A DNA stretch of 64,000 nucleotides from Corynebacterium sp. NML140438 (GCF_001875725.1 NZ_MLCQ01000029.1:434001-498000), one strand, 5' to 3'. Positions 30,941 to 40,107 are shown, counted from the first letter of the stretch. The notes: generated from the letters alone by a model not told the origin. A program made the numbers and translations.

Positions 30941-31033
30941 GAGTGACAAAAGACGCAACCCTTTTTCGTCTAGCCATTCAAAGATGCAGGTAGCGAAAGG
31001 GCTAGGCGTTAATGGTTGCGTCTTTTGTCACTC
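30941..31033. repeat. dispersed palindromic element, copy 2
   Basis: Perfect 20-bp inverted ends (GAGTGACAAAAGACGCAACC at 30941-30960, complement at 31014-31033). The internal oriented box is in reverse (CTAGCCATTCAAA, 30970-30982), 26 bp from the left end. Inner pairs CTAGCC/GGCTAG and CCCTTTTTCG/CGAAAGGG extend the fold. It lies between the convergent dedA-like gene and cspA, with a separate cspA terminator beside it. Confidence 0.88.
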
Positions 31034-31049
31034 GCTGCCCAATCAAAGC

Positions 31050-31073
31050 AAAAACCCCGGCCGAAGCCGGGGT
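31050..31073 (-). terminator. terminator of cspA
   Basis: Minus-strand hairpin ACCCCGGC-TTCG-GCCGGGGT followed by five Ts, 16-40 nt after the cspA stop. Confidence 0.9.
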
Positions 31074-31088
31074 GTGCACGTATATAGA

Positions 31089-31292
31089 TTAGAGAGCCGT
31101 GACCTGCTGGGCCTGTGGGCCCTTGGCGCCCTCGCCGATTTCGAACTCGACCTTCTGGTTCTCCTCGAGGGTGCGGAAGCCGCTGCCCTGGATCTCGGAG
31201 TAGTGGACGAAGACGTCGGCGGAGCCGTCGTCTGGAGCGATGAAGCCGAAGCCCTTTTCTGCGTTAAACCACTTCACGATGCCTGTAGCCAT
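31089..31292 (-). CDS. cspA: cold-shock protein
   Basis: A 67-aa single OB-fold nucleic-acid chaperone of the CspA family. RNP1 is KGFGFIA and RNP2 is VFVHYS, both intact, and the length is standard. The ATG at 31292 follows GGGAAC; the 157 bp to the divergent helicase gene leave room for a long 5' leader, as usual for cold-shock mRNAs. Confidence 0.97.
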   Translation of the reverse strand: MATGIVKWFNAEKGFGFIAPDDGSADVFVHYSEIQGSGFRTLEENQKVEFEIGEGAKGPQAQQVTAL

Positions 31293-31436
31293 TGGTGTGT
31301 TCCCTTTCAAAAGATGGATAAATAAAGCCGTCCACCAGGGCTGATGTCCTGGCGCCCGCGTAAACAATCCCTCGCGAGCACCGTTGAAGGCGCGCACAAA
31401 ATTTGTTACTGCTAACCAGTGTGCCACAAACTGGCA

Positions 31437-31442
31437 TACTTT
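31437..31442 (+). promoter_or_regulatory. putative -10 element of the helicase gene (leaderless)
   Basis: TACTTT, 8 nt before the ATG at 31451. The palindrome TGCCA-CAAAC-TGGCA (31422-31436) sits immediately upstream, where a repressor would block polymerase. Confidence 0.4.
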
Positions 31443-31450
31443 GCTGTGTC

Positions 31451-33787
31451 ATGAAGCAGGATTTTTGTTCTTTTGGGGGCGAGCTGGTTCGCGGGCTTCG
31501 CGAGCAGTTTCCCCACTCCACGATCACTCACGTGGAGGAGGTGCCGGCGCGCCCGGCGGAATACGGCGAGTGGCCAGAGTGGGTGCACCCGGCGCTGCGT
31601 CACGCGCTGGAGGAGCGCGGTGTGCAGCGGCTGTTTCGCCACCAGCAGTTGTGTGCCGAGGCGGCCTGGCGGGGTGAGGACGTTGTGGTGGCGACGGGGA
31701 CGTCGTCAGGTAAGTCGTTGGGGTATCAGCTGCCGGTGCTGTCGGCGTTGGCGGCGGACGAGCGGGCGTGTGCGCTGTATATCACGCCGACGAAGGCGTT
31801 GGGTTCGGATCAGTTGCAGGCGACGTTGGCGCTGACGAAGGATCTGCCTGGGATTACGCCGGCGCCGTATGACGGGGATACCCCGGTTGATGCGCGGCGC
31901 GCGATTCGGGATCAGTCGCGGTTCGTGTTCACGAATCCGGACATGTTGCACGCGAGCATCCTTGGTTCGCATGAGCGGTGGGCGCGCCTGTTGCGGCACT
32001 TGCGCTTCATCGTGGTGGATGAGTCGCACACCTATCGGGGGGTGTTCGGCGCCAATGTGTCCCTCGTTTTTCGACGCCTGCTTCGCCTCGCCCGCGCGTA
32101 CGGCTCGGAGCCGACGTTGGTGTTTGCGTCGGCGACGTCGGCGGCACCGGCGGAGCACGCCGAGCTGCTGTGTGGCAGGCCGGTGCGGGAGGTGGATGTG
32201 GATACGGCGCCGACAGGTGAGCGCACGGTGGTGTTGTGGGAGCCGGGGTTCATCGAGGGCGCGGAGGGTGAGCACGGTGCCCCGGTGAGGTACGCGGCGG
32301 CGACGGAGGCGGCGTCGATAATGGGGTGGTTGGTGCGTGAGGGGGCGCGGACTTTGACGTTTGTGCGGTCGCGGCCGGCGGCGGAGATTGTGGCGATGCG
32401 CGCGCAGGAGGACTTGAGTGCTGCGGGGCGGCCGGATTTTGCGCGGCGGATCGCGGCGTATCGGGCGGGCTACCTGGCGGAGGACCGTCGTGCGCTGGAG
32501 TGCGCCCTGGACGAGGGCGACATCCTGGGCATGGCCACGACGAACGCGCTCGAGCTGGGTATCGACGTCGGCGGGTTGGATGCCGTGGTGATGGCGGGCT
32601 ATCCGGGTACGGTGGCGTCGTTTCGGCAGCAGGCGGGCCGGGCGGGACGCCGCGGGCAGGGGTCGCTGGTGGTGCTGGTTGCGCGCGATGAGCCGATGGA
32701 TGCCTTCCTGGTGCACCATCCCGAGGCGCTGCTGGGACGCCCGGTGGAGCGCAGCGTGTTCAACCCGTCGAACCCGTACATCCTGCGCGGCCACCTGTAC
32801 CACGCTGCGCTGGAGCGCCCGCTGACCTCGCAGGACGTCGACGATTTCGGCGCGCACGACGTGGTGGAGCAGATGTGCGAGGAGGGCTTGCTGCGCAAGC
32901 GGCCCCGCGGCTGGTTCCCCGCGCCAGACGCGGAGGTGACCGTCTCTATCCGCGGCGGCGCCGGCGCCGAGGTAATGATCGTGGATACCAGCGACGGCCG
33001 CCTCCTGGGCACCGTCGATGCTGCCCGCGCACTCACCCAGGTCCACGAAGGCGCGGTATACGTGCACCAGGGCGAACATTTCGTGGTGCAGGAGCTCAAC
33101 CTGGACGACTACGTGGCGCTCGTGGAGCCCGCGCAACCCGACTACACCACCCGCGCCCGTTCCACCACGGATATCCGCATCCTGGGTAAGGCCCACGAGA
33201 CCCGCCAGCTAGCGAAGGGCGTGTGGGTTGCCAGCATGGACGTCGAGGTCACCGACCGCGTCACCGGCTACGTCGTCCGCCTGGCGGACGGCTCAGTCAG
33301 CGAACACATCCCGCTGAACCTGCCCGCGCAGCACCTAGAGACCCGAGCGGTGGCCTACACGATCGACCCCCTGGTGCTGGACTCGCTGGGCATCAGCGCA
33401 GGCGAGGTGCCCGGCGCGCTGCACGCGGCGGAGCACGCAGCGATCGGGCTGCTGCCCCTCATCGCCACGTGTGACCGCTGGGACATCGGCGGCGTATCGA
33501 CGGCCCTCCACCAAGACACGCTGCTCCCCACAGTATTCGTCTACGACGGCCACCCCGGCGGCGCCGGCATGAGCGACGAAGGCTTCGCCCGCTTCCACAC
33601 GTGGATCACCGCCACCTACGGCGCGGTGGAGTCCTGCCCGTGCGAGCACGGCTGCCCGTCCTGCATTCAGTCACCGAAGTGCGGCAACGGGAACCAGCCG
33701 CTGGACAAACAGGCAGCGCTGAAGGTGTTGGCGCTCCTGAGCAAGGCGTCATCAGTGGACGGGGAAAACCGGGAATTTGGTGCATAG
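31451..33787 (+). CDS. DEAH-box helicase with C-terminal zinc/DUF1998-type domain
   Basis: A 778-aa superfamily 2 helicase. Motif I is TGTSSGKSLGYQLP, motif II VVDESH, motif III SATS, and motif VI QQAGRAGRRGQ. The C-terminal region ends with a four-Cys cluster (CPCEHGCPSCIQSPKCG), as in MrfA/YprA-type DNA-repair helicases. In actinobacteria this gene habitually accompanies the Tad genes (helicase/secretion neighbourhood), as here. The ATG at 31451 gives the natural N-terminus. Confidence 0.93.
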   Translation: MKQDFCSFGGELVRGLREQFPHSTITHVEEVPARPAEYGEWPEWVHPALRHALEERGVQRLFRHQQLCAEAAWRGEDVVVATGTSSGKSLGYQLPVLSALAADERACALYITPTKALGSDQLQATLALTKDLPGITPAPYDGDTPVDARRAIRDQSRFVFTNPDMLHASILGSHERWARLLRHLRFIVVDESHTYRGVFGANVSLVFRRLLRLARAYGSEPTLVFASATSAAPAEHAELLCGRPVREVDVDTAPTGERTVVLWEPGFIEGAEGEHGAPVRYAAATEAASIMGWLVREGARTLTFVRSRPAAEIVAMRAQEDLSAAGRPDFARRIAAYRAGYLAEDRRALECALDEGDILGMATTNALELGIDVGGLDAVVMAGYPGTVASFRQQAGRAGRRGQGSLVVLVARDEPMDAFLVHHPEALLGRPVERSVFNPSNPYILRGHLYHAALERPLTSQDVDDFGAHDVVEQMCEEGLLRKRPRGWFPAPDAEVTVSIRGGAGAEVMIVDTSDGRLLGTVDAARALTQVHEGAVYVHQGEHFVVQELNLDDYVALVEPAQPDYTTRARSTTDIRILGKAHETRQLAKGVWVASMDVEVTDRVTGYVVRLADGSVSEHIPLNLPAQHLETRAVAYTIDPLVLDSLGISAGEVPGALHAAEHAAIGLLPLIATCDRWDIGGVSTALHQDTLLPTVFVYDGHPGGAGMSDEGFARFHTWITATYGAVESCPCEHGCPSCIQSPKCGNGNQPLDKQAALKVLALLSKASSVDGENREFGA

Positions 33788-33798
33788 CTTGGGGAGCC

Positions 33799-33877
33799 AG
33801 TGACAAAGGACGCAATCCTGTCGGCCGACTCCGGCAAAAGCCCAGGTCGCGAAAAGTGGGTTGCGTCCTTTGCCACC
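33799..33877. repeat. dispersed palindromic element, copy 3 (shorter, diverged)
   Basis: Ends AGTGACAAAGGACGCAATCC and its complement-like partner (33858-33877) match at 17 of 20 positions. The interior is about 12 bp shorter than in other copies; on the minus strand CTTTTCGCGACCTG resembles the CTTTCGCTACCTG of copy 2. It lies 11 nt after the helicase stop in a 253-bp gap before the YwiC-like gene; nothing else is recognised in that gap apart from the promoter below. Confidence 0.8.
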
Positions 33878-34027
33878 CGGGTCTGCTGGGGTGACACCAA
33901 ATCCCTTTGTGCAGGGGAAATGCTATCCTTTACCTCGAAAGCCCCGGAACGATCCCTGCACTGCGAAAGTAGGGGTACATCGCCGGGGTTATTGATTTTT
34001 CAGCTTAATCGTGGTCCTTTTGATTGA

Positions 34028-34033
34028 TACACT
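34028..34033 (+). promoter_or_regulatory. putative -10 element of the YwiC-like gene (leaderless)
   Basis: TACACT, 7 nt before the ATG at 34041. Confidence 0.45.
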
Positions 34034-34040
34034 GCGGGGC

Positions 34041-34838
34041 ATGGATAAACGCACACTCCGCATGTGGATCCCGAACCAGCACGGCGCGTGGGCAATGGCG
34101 CTCACCCCCGCCATCGTGGGGACTCTCGGCGTCGCGTTCGGCACCGAGCGCTTCCCGGCCGCGATCGTGTGGTTGTTGATTGCGTGGTTTATCGGATATT
34201 GCGCGTTCTTCGCCTTTGGGCAGGCAGCGCGGGCACGCACTGTGGAGCGACGCCGCCAGTACATGCCGCCAGTACTCACCTACGGAGCGATCTCCCTGGT
34301 CGCGGTGACGATCGTCGTCGTGCAGGATCCGTCGGTGCTCGAGTGGGCGTGGCGCTACGCGCCGTTGGTCTGGATCGCGGTGTGGGAAACGCTGCAACGC
34401 AGGCCACGCTCGCTGGCCAGTGGCGCAGCAACGACGGTCGCCTCCGCACTACTGGTCGCGGTAATCGCGCACCTAGCCGGGTTGCCGACTGGTTGGTCCA
34501 GCCCGGCAATGGTGGCAACGACGTTTTTGGCGCTCTACTTCACCGGGACGGTGCCGCTGGTCAAGACGATGGTGCGTGACCGCGGCAGCAGCGCCATGTT
34601 GGCGTTCAGTATCGGCTACCACGTGGTGGCAATCGTGGTGATGGTCGTATATGCCCTCCTTGTTGGGTTCGGTTGGTGGATGGTCGCGGTACTGGTGTTG
34701 GCGCTGGCCCGCGCGGTGTACTTCCCACTGAGCGCGCGTCGCGGGAAGCGGTGGACTGCCAAGGACATCGGCAAGGCGGAGGTTGTGCCGTGCGTCCTGG
34801 CGGCGCTGGCAGCACTTGGGGTGCTGCTCACCGGATAA
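34041..34838 (+). CDS. YwiC-like family membrane protein
   Basis: A 265-aa polytopic protein. The N-terminal WIPNQHGAWAM motif is the hallmark of the YwiC-like family, followed by about seven transmembrane segments and an ERRRQY cytoplasmic loop. The function of the family is not established. The start at MDKRTLRMW fits the hallmark being near the N-terminus. It converges on the Tad operon with a 7-bp gap. Confidence 0.85.
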   Translation: MDKRTLRMWIPNQHGAWAMALTPAIVGTLGVAFGTERFPAAIVWLLIAWFIGYCAFFAFGQAARARTVERRRQYMPPVLTYGAISLVAVTIVVVQDPSVLEWAWRYAPLVWIAVWETLQRRPRSLASGAATTVASALLVAVIAHLAGLPTGWSSPAMVATTFLALYFTGTVPLVKTMVRDRGSSAMLAFSIGYHVVAIVVMVVYALLVGFGWWMVAVLVLALARAVYFPLSARRGKRWTAKDIGKAEVVPCVLAALAALGVLLTG

Positions 34839-34845
34839 ACCCGCA

Positions 34846-35169
34846 CTAGACCGGCCCAGCGCGCGCTGCCTGCACTGCCCGGCCGACACGCACGCTGACC
34901 TGCACGTCTGACTCGTCGACTTCGCACGTTTCGACGCTTCCACCGTTGGCCTGGGCGGTGTCGTTGGCGGCGGAGCAGGCGTCGACACCTTGGTAGAGGG
35001 CGGTGGCCGCGGCGACGGCCGAAAGGTCGGCGGCGACGCGCGCCCGGTGGGCGTTCGCCACCCCGGCAACCACCGCCGCAACCGCAAGAGCCAGCGCGGT
35101 CACCGCGGCGATGATGCCCGCCGTGGTGACGGATGCGGAGCCTTCCTCGTTTCGGAGTTGACCAAGCAT
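34846..35169 (-). CDS. TadE-like protein of the helicase/secretion neighbourhood
   Basis: A 107-aa protein with an N-terminal segment EEGSASVTTAGIIAAVTALALAV, i.e. a prepilin-like Gly-Ser junction followed by a hydrophobic helix, then a small extracellular domain with two Cys (DACSAAN and VETCEV). This is the minor-pseudopilin type found last in actinobacterial Tad loci. It starts 3 bp after the stop of the TadE-like gene. Confidence 0.82.
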   Translation of the reverse strand: MLGQLRNEEGSASVTTAGIIAAVTALALAVAAVVAGVANAHRARVAADLSAVAAATALYQGVDACSAANDTAQANGGSVETCEVDESDVQVSVRVGRAVQAARAGPV

Positions 35170-35171
35170 GG

Positions 35172-35435
35172 CTAGCCTCCGAACTCGGTTGGGAAGATGG
35201 CGGTGGCCTCCATGCCGCGCACGCGGGCGGTCACGGTGACCATGCCGCCGCGTTCCTGGGTGCTCACGCGCCCGGCGGGCGGATCGTAGTCCAGGCCGAT
35301 GGCGTGCGCGCGGGCCGCTGCCCCGGCGATGTCCACCGCCGAGATGTAGGCGCCCATCGCGGCGAGCGCCGCGACGATCGCACCGGCGACGACCACCAAA
35401 GCGCTCAGGGAGAGCGCTGCCTCGATGGTGTTCAT
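35172..35435 (-). CDS. TadE family minor pseudopilin
   Basis: An 87-aa protein beginning MNTIEAALSLSALVVVAG: the TIEAALS segment is the TadE-type start of an N-terminal hydrophobic helix with very little leader. The C-terminal half is a small polar domain. It is flanked by the DUF4244 pilin and another TadE-like gene. Confidence 0.85.
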   Translation of the reverse strand: MNTIEAALSLSALVVVAGAIVAALAAMGAYISAVDIAGAAARAHAIGLDYDPPAGRVSTQERGGMVTVTARVRGMEATAIFPTEFGG

Positions 35436-35438
35436 GGG

Positions 35439-35657
35439 CTAGCCCGGCTTGTTGGTCAGGGCGTCGGTGATCACGCCTTCGATGGCGTCGGAGACGCCGT
35501 TGCTGGTGACCACCATGTACAGCACCCCGGCGAGGGCCGCGGCAGCCAACGTGCCAAAGGCGTATTCGATGGTGGACAAGCCGTCGTCGTTGGCGAGTTT
35601 GGCCTGCATATGCACAACAATGCGGGCAGCTGCAGCGTGGATAAAGTTTGTAGACAT
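35439..35657 (-). CDS. DUF4244 (Flp-type pilin)
   Basis: A 72-aa protein with the Flp prepilin signature DDGLSTIEYAFG (cleavage after Gly, Glu at +5) followed by one hydrophobic helix. It is probably the major subunit of the Tad pilus. GGAGAATGAA at the start gives the ribosome site for the ATG at 35657. Confidence 0.88.
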   Translation of the reverse strand: MSTNFIHAAAARIVVHMQAKLANDDGLSTIEYAFGTLAAAALAGVLYMVVTSNGVSDAIEGVITDALTNKPG

Positions 35658-35685
35658 TTCATTCTCCTTATTAGTTGTTGGTGTT

Positions 35686-36240
35686 TTAGAACAGGGTTTG
35701 GCCCAGGCTGACCACCACGGGCGCCAGGCCGAGGACGAAGAACGCCGGCAGGAAGAAGGCGGTCAGTGGGAGTGCGATGAGCACCCCGGCGCGCTCGGCG
35801 CGGGCGGTGGCGTGGTCGGCGGCGTCCGCGGTCAGGCTGACCGCGATGCGCTCACATCCCGCGGCGAGGGTTGCGCCGGTAGCGTTGGACAGGGCCACCA
35901 GGTGCGCGAGCTCCTCACCGCCCGGCACTGTGTGCAGCTCCGCCCAGGCGCGTGCCGGGTCGGCCCCGAGCGCGCTGAGCGCTGCCACGGTGTGCCAGGG
36001 GCTTGGGTCCTCGCCGTGGGTGTCGGCCACTGCGCCCGCGGCGGCTGCAACCGGCAGGCCTGCGCGGCAGCACGCCGCGAAGAGCCGGATGTCGGTTGCG
36101 CTCCTGCCGGGGCTTGGCGACGGCCCGTCCCGCGGAGTCTTCGGCGCCCGGGTCACGTCGCGCCCCACCCTGCCGCGCGGGCTGTGCCCGGCGACGGCCA
36201 TCGCGCCAGCGACGCACAAAGCGGTAACAAACGTACTCAT
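35686..36240 (-). CDS. tadC: type II secretion F-domain protein, TadC-like
   Basis: A 184-aa membrane protein, one of the two inner-membrane platform subunits of the Tad system. An N-terminal helix, a charged cytoplasmic segment and two C-terminal helices (VLIALPLTAFFLPAFFVLG) match the T2SSF fold. The ATG at 36240 overlaps the previous stop (ATGA). Confidence 0.85.
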   Translation of the reverse strand: MSTFVTALCVAGAMAVAGHSPRGRVGRDVTRAPKTPRDGPSPSPGRSATDIRLFAACCRAGLPVAAAAGAVADTHGEDPSPWHTVAALSALGADPARAWAELHTVPGGEELAHLVALSNATGATLAAGCERIAVSLTADAADHATARAERAGVLIALPLTAFFLPAFFVLGLAPVVVSLGQTLF

Positions 36241-36986
36241 TGGGTTGCCCTTTCGATGATGTGTTGTGACGTACAGAAACCGGCCCCCACCAGCGCGGTG
36301 CCGACGATGAGTAGCACCCCGCCCAGGTTGGTTCCGGCCAAAAAGTGCAGCGGGCGTGCCCCCATCGCGGCACCCATCCCGATCCCGGCCAGCGGGAGCA
36401 GGGAGAGCACCACCGCGCTGGTCTTCGGCCCGGCCAGCGCCGCAGTGGTGGCGGCGCGGTGGCGCAGCGCAGCGTCGATCTCCTCGCGGGCGGCGGTGAC
36501 CAGGGAGGCGATCGGCACGCCGCGTTGCACCCCGACCCGCCACAGCGCTTCCACGCGGGACAGCTCCGGGGTGCGCAGGCCTGCGGCGTCGCCGGTGCGT
36601 AGCACGTGGCAGAACAGGGAAGCGTCGGCACGCAAGTCGGTGGGGGTGGTATCGGGGAGTTGCTCGGTGGCGCGCAGCGTGGCGTCGAGAAGCGAGGAAC
36701 CGGCCTGCAGGCTAGCGCTGATGTGGCCGAGGAACTGCGAGGCCGCCTCCTGGCGTCGCACCAATGCCTGCCCGGCGCGGCGTCGCGAGTAGGCGTAGAG
36801 CGCCGCCGCCCCGGCGAGCGCCGCGGCGATGACCACCGCCGCGCGATCCGTCACGATCACCAGCAGCGCCACCGCGAGCGCCACCGGCGGCACCCACCCC
36901 CACGACACCACGTGCGGGCGAATCCGGCGCGCAGGCACCCCTCCCGTCCAGGCCACGCAGGCCGCGAATGCGAACAGGTACGTCAT
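36237..36986 (-). CDS. tadB: type II secretion F-domain protein, TadB-like
   Basis: A 249-aa inner-membrane platform protein with two N-terminal helices, a cytoplasmic T2SSF region (QASSQFLGHISASLQAGSSL-like) and C-terminal helices. The ATG at 36986 overlaps the stop of tadA by 4 nt, indicating translational coupling throughout the operon. Confidence 0.87.
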   Translation of the reverse strand: MTYLFAFAACVAWTGGVPARRIRPHVVSWGWVPPVALAVALLVIVTDRAAVVIAAALAGAAALYAYSRRRAGQALVRRQEAASQFLGHISASLQAGSSLLDATLRATEQLPDTTPTDLRADASLFCHVLRTGDAAGLRTPELSRVEALWRVGVQRGVPIASLVTAAREEIDAALRHRAATTAALAGPKTSAVVLSLLPLAGIGMGAAMGARPLHFLAGTNLGGVLLIVGTALVGAGFCTSQHIIERATQ

Positions 36987-38080
36987 GGCCGCTGCCAAAT
37001 CACTCGCGTGGTCACCGGGTTGCCCTCCAGCACACCGATCTGGTGCAGGACGCGGCGGCCGTCGGGGCGGCGCTGCATCACAATCACCGTATCCAGGGCC
37101 GGCGCCAACTGCGCATGCAGGGCGTCGCGCCCCATCCCACCGAGCGCGGCGAGCGCCTCAAACCGGGCCGGGACCTCCTCAATCGCATTCGCGTGCAAGG
37201 TGCCAGCGCCACCCTCGTGGCCGGTGTTCAGGGCCGCAAGGAGGTCCGTCACCTCCGCCCCGCGGATCTCCCCCACCACGATCCGGTCCGGGCGCATCCG
37301 CAGCGACTGCCGCACCAGGTCCGCAATCGTGACCTGGCCAGCGCCCTCCGTGTTCACCGCCCGCGTATTCAGGTTCAGCACGTGCGGGTGGTTCGGGGTC
37401 AACTCCAGGGTGTCCTCGATCGCCAAGATCCGCTCGTGCGGGGCCACCTCCGCAAGCATCGCGGAGAGCAACGTCGTCTTGCCCGAACCCGTCCCGCCCA
37501 CGATGACGAAGGCGCGCCGGGCCCGCACGATTTCGCGCAGCATCTCGGCGCGTTCCTCATCCATCGTGCCGCTGGCCACCAACTCGTCGAGGGTGGCAGT
37601 GGTGGTGCGCAGCACGCGCAGCGACAGGCACGTGCCCGCCACGGCCGTGGGAGCCAGCACCGCGTGGAAGCGGATAATCGAGCCGTCCGGCCTGCGGAAA
37701 TGGCCGTCGCAGTAGGGTTGGGCGTCGTCAAGGCGACGCCCGCAGCGCAACGCCAGGCGGGTGGCTAGGCGACGCACGGCCTCCTCGGAGTCGAAGCGGA
37801 TCTCACTGCGCTCGAGGCCGTGCCCGCGGTCCACGAACACGCGGTCGGGGGCGTTGACGCAGATATCGGTCACCTCGCCGCCGGCGAGCAGCGGCTCCAG
37901 GGGCCCGGCGCCGGAGGTGTCGTCGCGAAGTTGGCGCATCGCCGCCAGTACGTCCACGTCACTGATGACGACGGCCTCTTCGCGGATCAGCGCCGCAAGC
38001 CGGGTGGCGTCAACCTCCCCGGGTTCGTCGGCCATGCGGCGTTGCACGCGGAGCAGCAGATCGCGATCGATGAGGCTCAT
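36983..38080 (-). CDS. tadA: Tad pilus assembly ATPase (TadA/CpaF family)
   Basis: A 365-aa secretion ATPase energising pilus assembly. Walker A is GGTGSGKTTLLS, the Asp box is AIEDTLEL, Walker B is DRIVVGEIRGAE, and the His box is GTLHANA. The length is normal for the actinobacterial CpaF form. It overlaps both neighbours by 4 nt. Confidence 0.95.
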   Translation of the reverse strand: MSLIDRDLLLRVQRRMADEPGEVDATRLAALIREEAVVISDVDVLAAMRQLRDDTSGAGPLEPLLAGGEVTDICVNAPDRVFVDRGHGLERSEIRFDSEEAVRRLATRLALRCGRRLDDAQPYCDGHFRRPDGSIIRFHAVLAPTAVAGTCLSLRVLRTTTATLDELVASGTMDEERAEMLREIVRARRAFVIVGGTGSGKTTLLSAMLAEVAPHERILAIEDTLELTPNHPHVLNLNTRAVNTEGAGQVTIADLVRQSLRMRPDRIVVGEIRGAEVTDLLAALNTGHEGGAGTLHANAIEEVPARFEALAALGGMGRDALHAQLAPALDTVIVMQRRPDGRRVLHQIGVLEGNPVTTRVIWQRP

Positions 38081-39066
38081 GAGGCCACCTCCTCGAGCAC
38101 AGCCTTCGCCGCCTTCGCAAGCCCAGTAGGCAAGCGCGACGGTAGGCCGCGCTGCTCGACGCGCTTCGTCAGCCCGCGCACCTGGCCGATGGTGGCCACC
38201 ACCCGCGAGCCAGCAATCGCGGCGATCTCATTCACCCCGATGCCTGCCCACCCGATGTCCCTGACCACCAGCACGTGCCGCAGCCCTGCTCGCTCGCACT
38301 CGGCGACCAGCTGCGCCGCCGCGGACACCACCCTGACCTGCGGGGCGACCAGGATCGCCACCACATCAACGCGCGCGGGCAGCTGCGCGCACGGAGCGTC
38401 CACCACGGTCACCCCGCCGGTGCCGAGCACCTCCACCAGCGCCTCCAGCTCGTCAACAGAAGCGAAAGAGCCCAACCCCGCACCAGCGACCTCCCTGCTA
38501 CACGTCATCACCGCCACGCCGTCCGGGGTGGCGGGCAGCGCGCGGCGCACGTCCTCGCGGGCCACAGCGCCCTCGCCGATCGCGATCTCGCCCCACCTGG
38601 CCCCGATTTCCTCCTCAATGCCGAGCAGCAGGTCCAGCCCGCCCGAGTGGGCGTGCCCATCCACCAGGGTCGAGGGCGCCGCGGCCCTGGCGCACACCGC
38701 CGCGAATGTTGAGGCCCCCACGCCGCCGGACGCGCCGACCACGCCGATGACTCGGCCGCGTTCCTTCGGGGTCCGCAGCGCCCCAATCGCGCGCAGCAGC
38801 TGCCCGGACTGGTCCGGAACGTCGTAGGCACCGCGCTGCTGGCCGAGCTCGAAACAGTTCGGGCGGCGCAGTACTGCTGGGGGCAGGTGGGTGGCGAAGT
38901 GGGCGTCGATAAGTATGGCGAAGGCCTGCTCACAGCGGCGGGCGACTTCCGCCGGCTCGGCGCTACTGAGGTCGGTGACGGGCATCCCTGTTGCCGCCGC
39001 GAGGTGCATGGCCTCGGGGTGCAGTGCCGCGTCGTTGACGGCGATGGTGATGTTGTGCGTGCTCAT
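38077..39066 (-). CDS. CpaE/TadZ-like P-loop protein
   Basis: A 329-aa MinD/ParA-related protein that begins the Tad operon; CpaE homologues localise the pilus machine at the pole. The deviant Walker A VVGASGGVGASTFA (Ser for the usual Lys at the signature position) and LVDGHAHSGGLDLL are recognisable. The start at MSTHNITIA is likely, with an ATG four codons upstream (39078) as alternative. Confidence 0.85.
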   Translation of the reverse strand: MSTHNITIAVNDAALHPEAMHLAAATGMPVTDLSSAEPAEVARRCEQAFAILIDAHFATHLPPAVLRRPNCFELGQQRGAYDVPDQSGQLLRAIGALRTPKERGRVIGVVGASGGVGASTFAAVCARAAAPSTLVDGHAHSGGLDLLLGIEEEIGARWGEIAIGEGAVAREDVRRALPATPDGVAVMTCSREVAGAGLGSFASVDELEALVEVLGTGGVTVVDAPCAQLPARVDVVAILVAPQVRVVSAAAQLVAECERAGLRHVLVVRDIGWAGIGVNEIAAIAGSRVVATIGQVRGLTKRVEQRGLPSRLPTGLAKAAKAVLEEVAS

Positions 39067-39206
39067 GACCTCGAGCATCGCTGACGCCACACCGCCGCCA
39101 CAACGGTTTGTACCGCGCCTGTGGATAACTCCCGTGCTGCCTGAGCGTTCAACCTCGTTTTGTGGATAAGACGCCGCACGGCCCGACATGTTCGTGTATG
39201 TGGCGT

Positions 39207-39212
39207 TAGAAT
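39207..39212 (+). promoter_or_regulatory. putative -10 element of the HAD phosphatase gene (leaderless)
   Basis: TAGAAT, 7 nt before the ATG at 39220. Confidence 0.5.
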
Positions 39213-39219
39213 GTGCCAC

Positions 39220-40026
39220 ATGGCTTCGAACTCGGCACCGGTAGCGGCGTTTTTTGATCTGGATAAGACGATCATCGCCACCTCGTCCGTGTTCGCGTTC
39301 GGCAAAGAGTTCCTGAACAACGGCATGATCACACGCCAGGAAGCGCTGGACCTCTACCTGACTAAGGCCGCCTACATGCTCGTCGGGCAGAGCAGCGAAA
39401 AGATGGACACCACCCGCGACAACCTGGCCAACATGATCACCGGCTGGAGCGTCGAGGACGTCGCCGCCGTTACCACCGAGACCATGCACAACGTGATCAC
39501 CCCGGCGATCTACTCGGAGGCCCGCGAGCTCATCGAGACGCACCGCAAGCTCGGCCACGACGTCATTATTATTTCGGCGTCGGCAAACATTCTTGTCGCG
39601 CCGATTGCGAAGGAGCTGGGCATCGACATGATTGTGGCCAGCGAGGTCGAAGTTGTCGACGACACCCTCACCGGCCGCATCACCCGCTACCTCAAAGGCG
39701 ACGCCAAGGCCGAAGCCATCCGCGAATTCGTCGCCGAACACGGCTACGACCTGGAGCGAAGCTACGCCTACTCCGACTCCGCCACCGACATCCCCATGCT
39801 GGAGCTGGTGGGCAACCCCGTCGCCGTCAACCCGGACCGGGCGCTGCGCAAACACGCACAGGCGGAGGGCTGGGACGTGCAGACGTTCAAGAACCCGGAG
39901 CCGCTGATCCAGATGCCGAACGCGAAAGAAGTCGGTATCGGGGCGTCCGTCATAGCGGGCGTGACCGCGTTGGCCGTGGCAGGGACGCTGCTGGCGAAGG
40001 CCATGAAGAAAGATAAGTCTGCCTAA
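39220..40026 (+). CDS. HAD-IB family phosphatase, SerB-like
   Basis: A 268-aa haloacid-dehalogenase hydrolase. Motif I is FFDLDKT (nucleophilic Asp), motif II IIISAS, and motif III/IV SYAYSDSATDIPMLE. A hydrophobic helix near the C-terminus (ASVIAGVTALAVAGTLLA) makes membrane association likely. The same gene lies beside the Tad locus in mycobacteria (Rv3661 position). The substrate is unknown; lysophospholipid and phosphoserine phosphatases share this fold. Confidence 0.88.
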   Translation: MASNSAPVAAFFDLDKTIIATSSVFAFGKEFLNNGMITRQEALDLYLTKAAYMLVGQSSEKMDTTRDNLANMITGWSVEDVAAVTTETMHNVITPAIYSEARELIETHRKLGHDVIIISASANILVAPIAKELGIDMIVASEVEVVDDTLTGRITRYLKGDAKAEAIREFVAEHGYDLERSYAYSDSATDIPMLELVGNPVAVNPDRALRKHAQAEGWDVQTFKNPEPLIQMPNAKEVGIGASVIAGVTALAVAGTLLAKAMKKDKSA

Positions 40027-40107
40027 GCCCTGAGCGTGTGCGACAAATCCCATCAATGGTTGCTAGGGTTGAGTGCATTCAATAATCGCAGGAAGGTTGA
40101 ACATACA

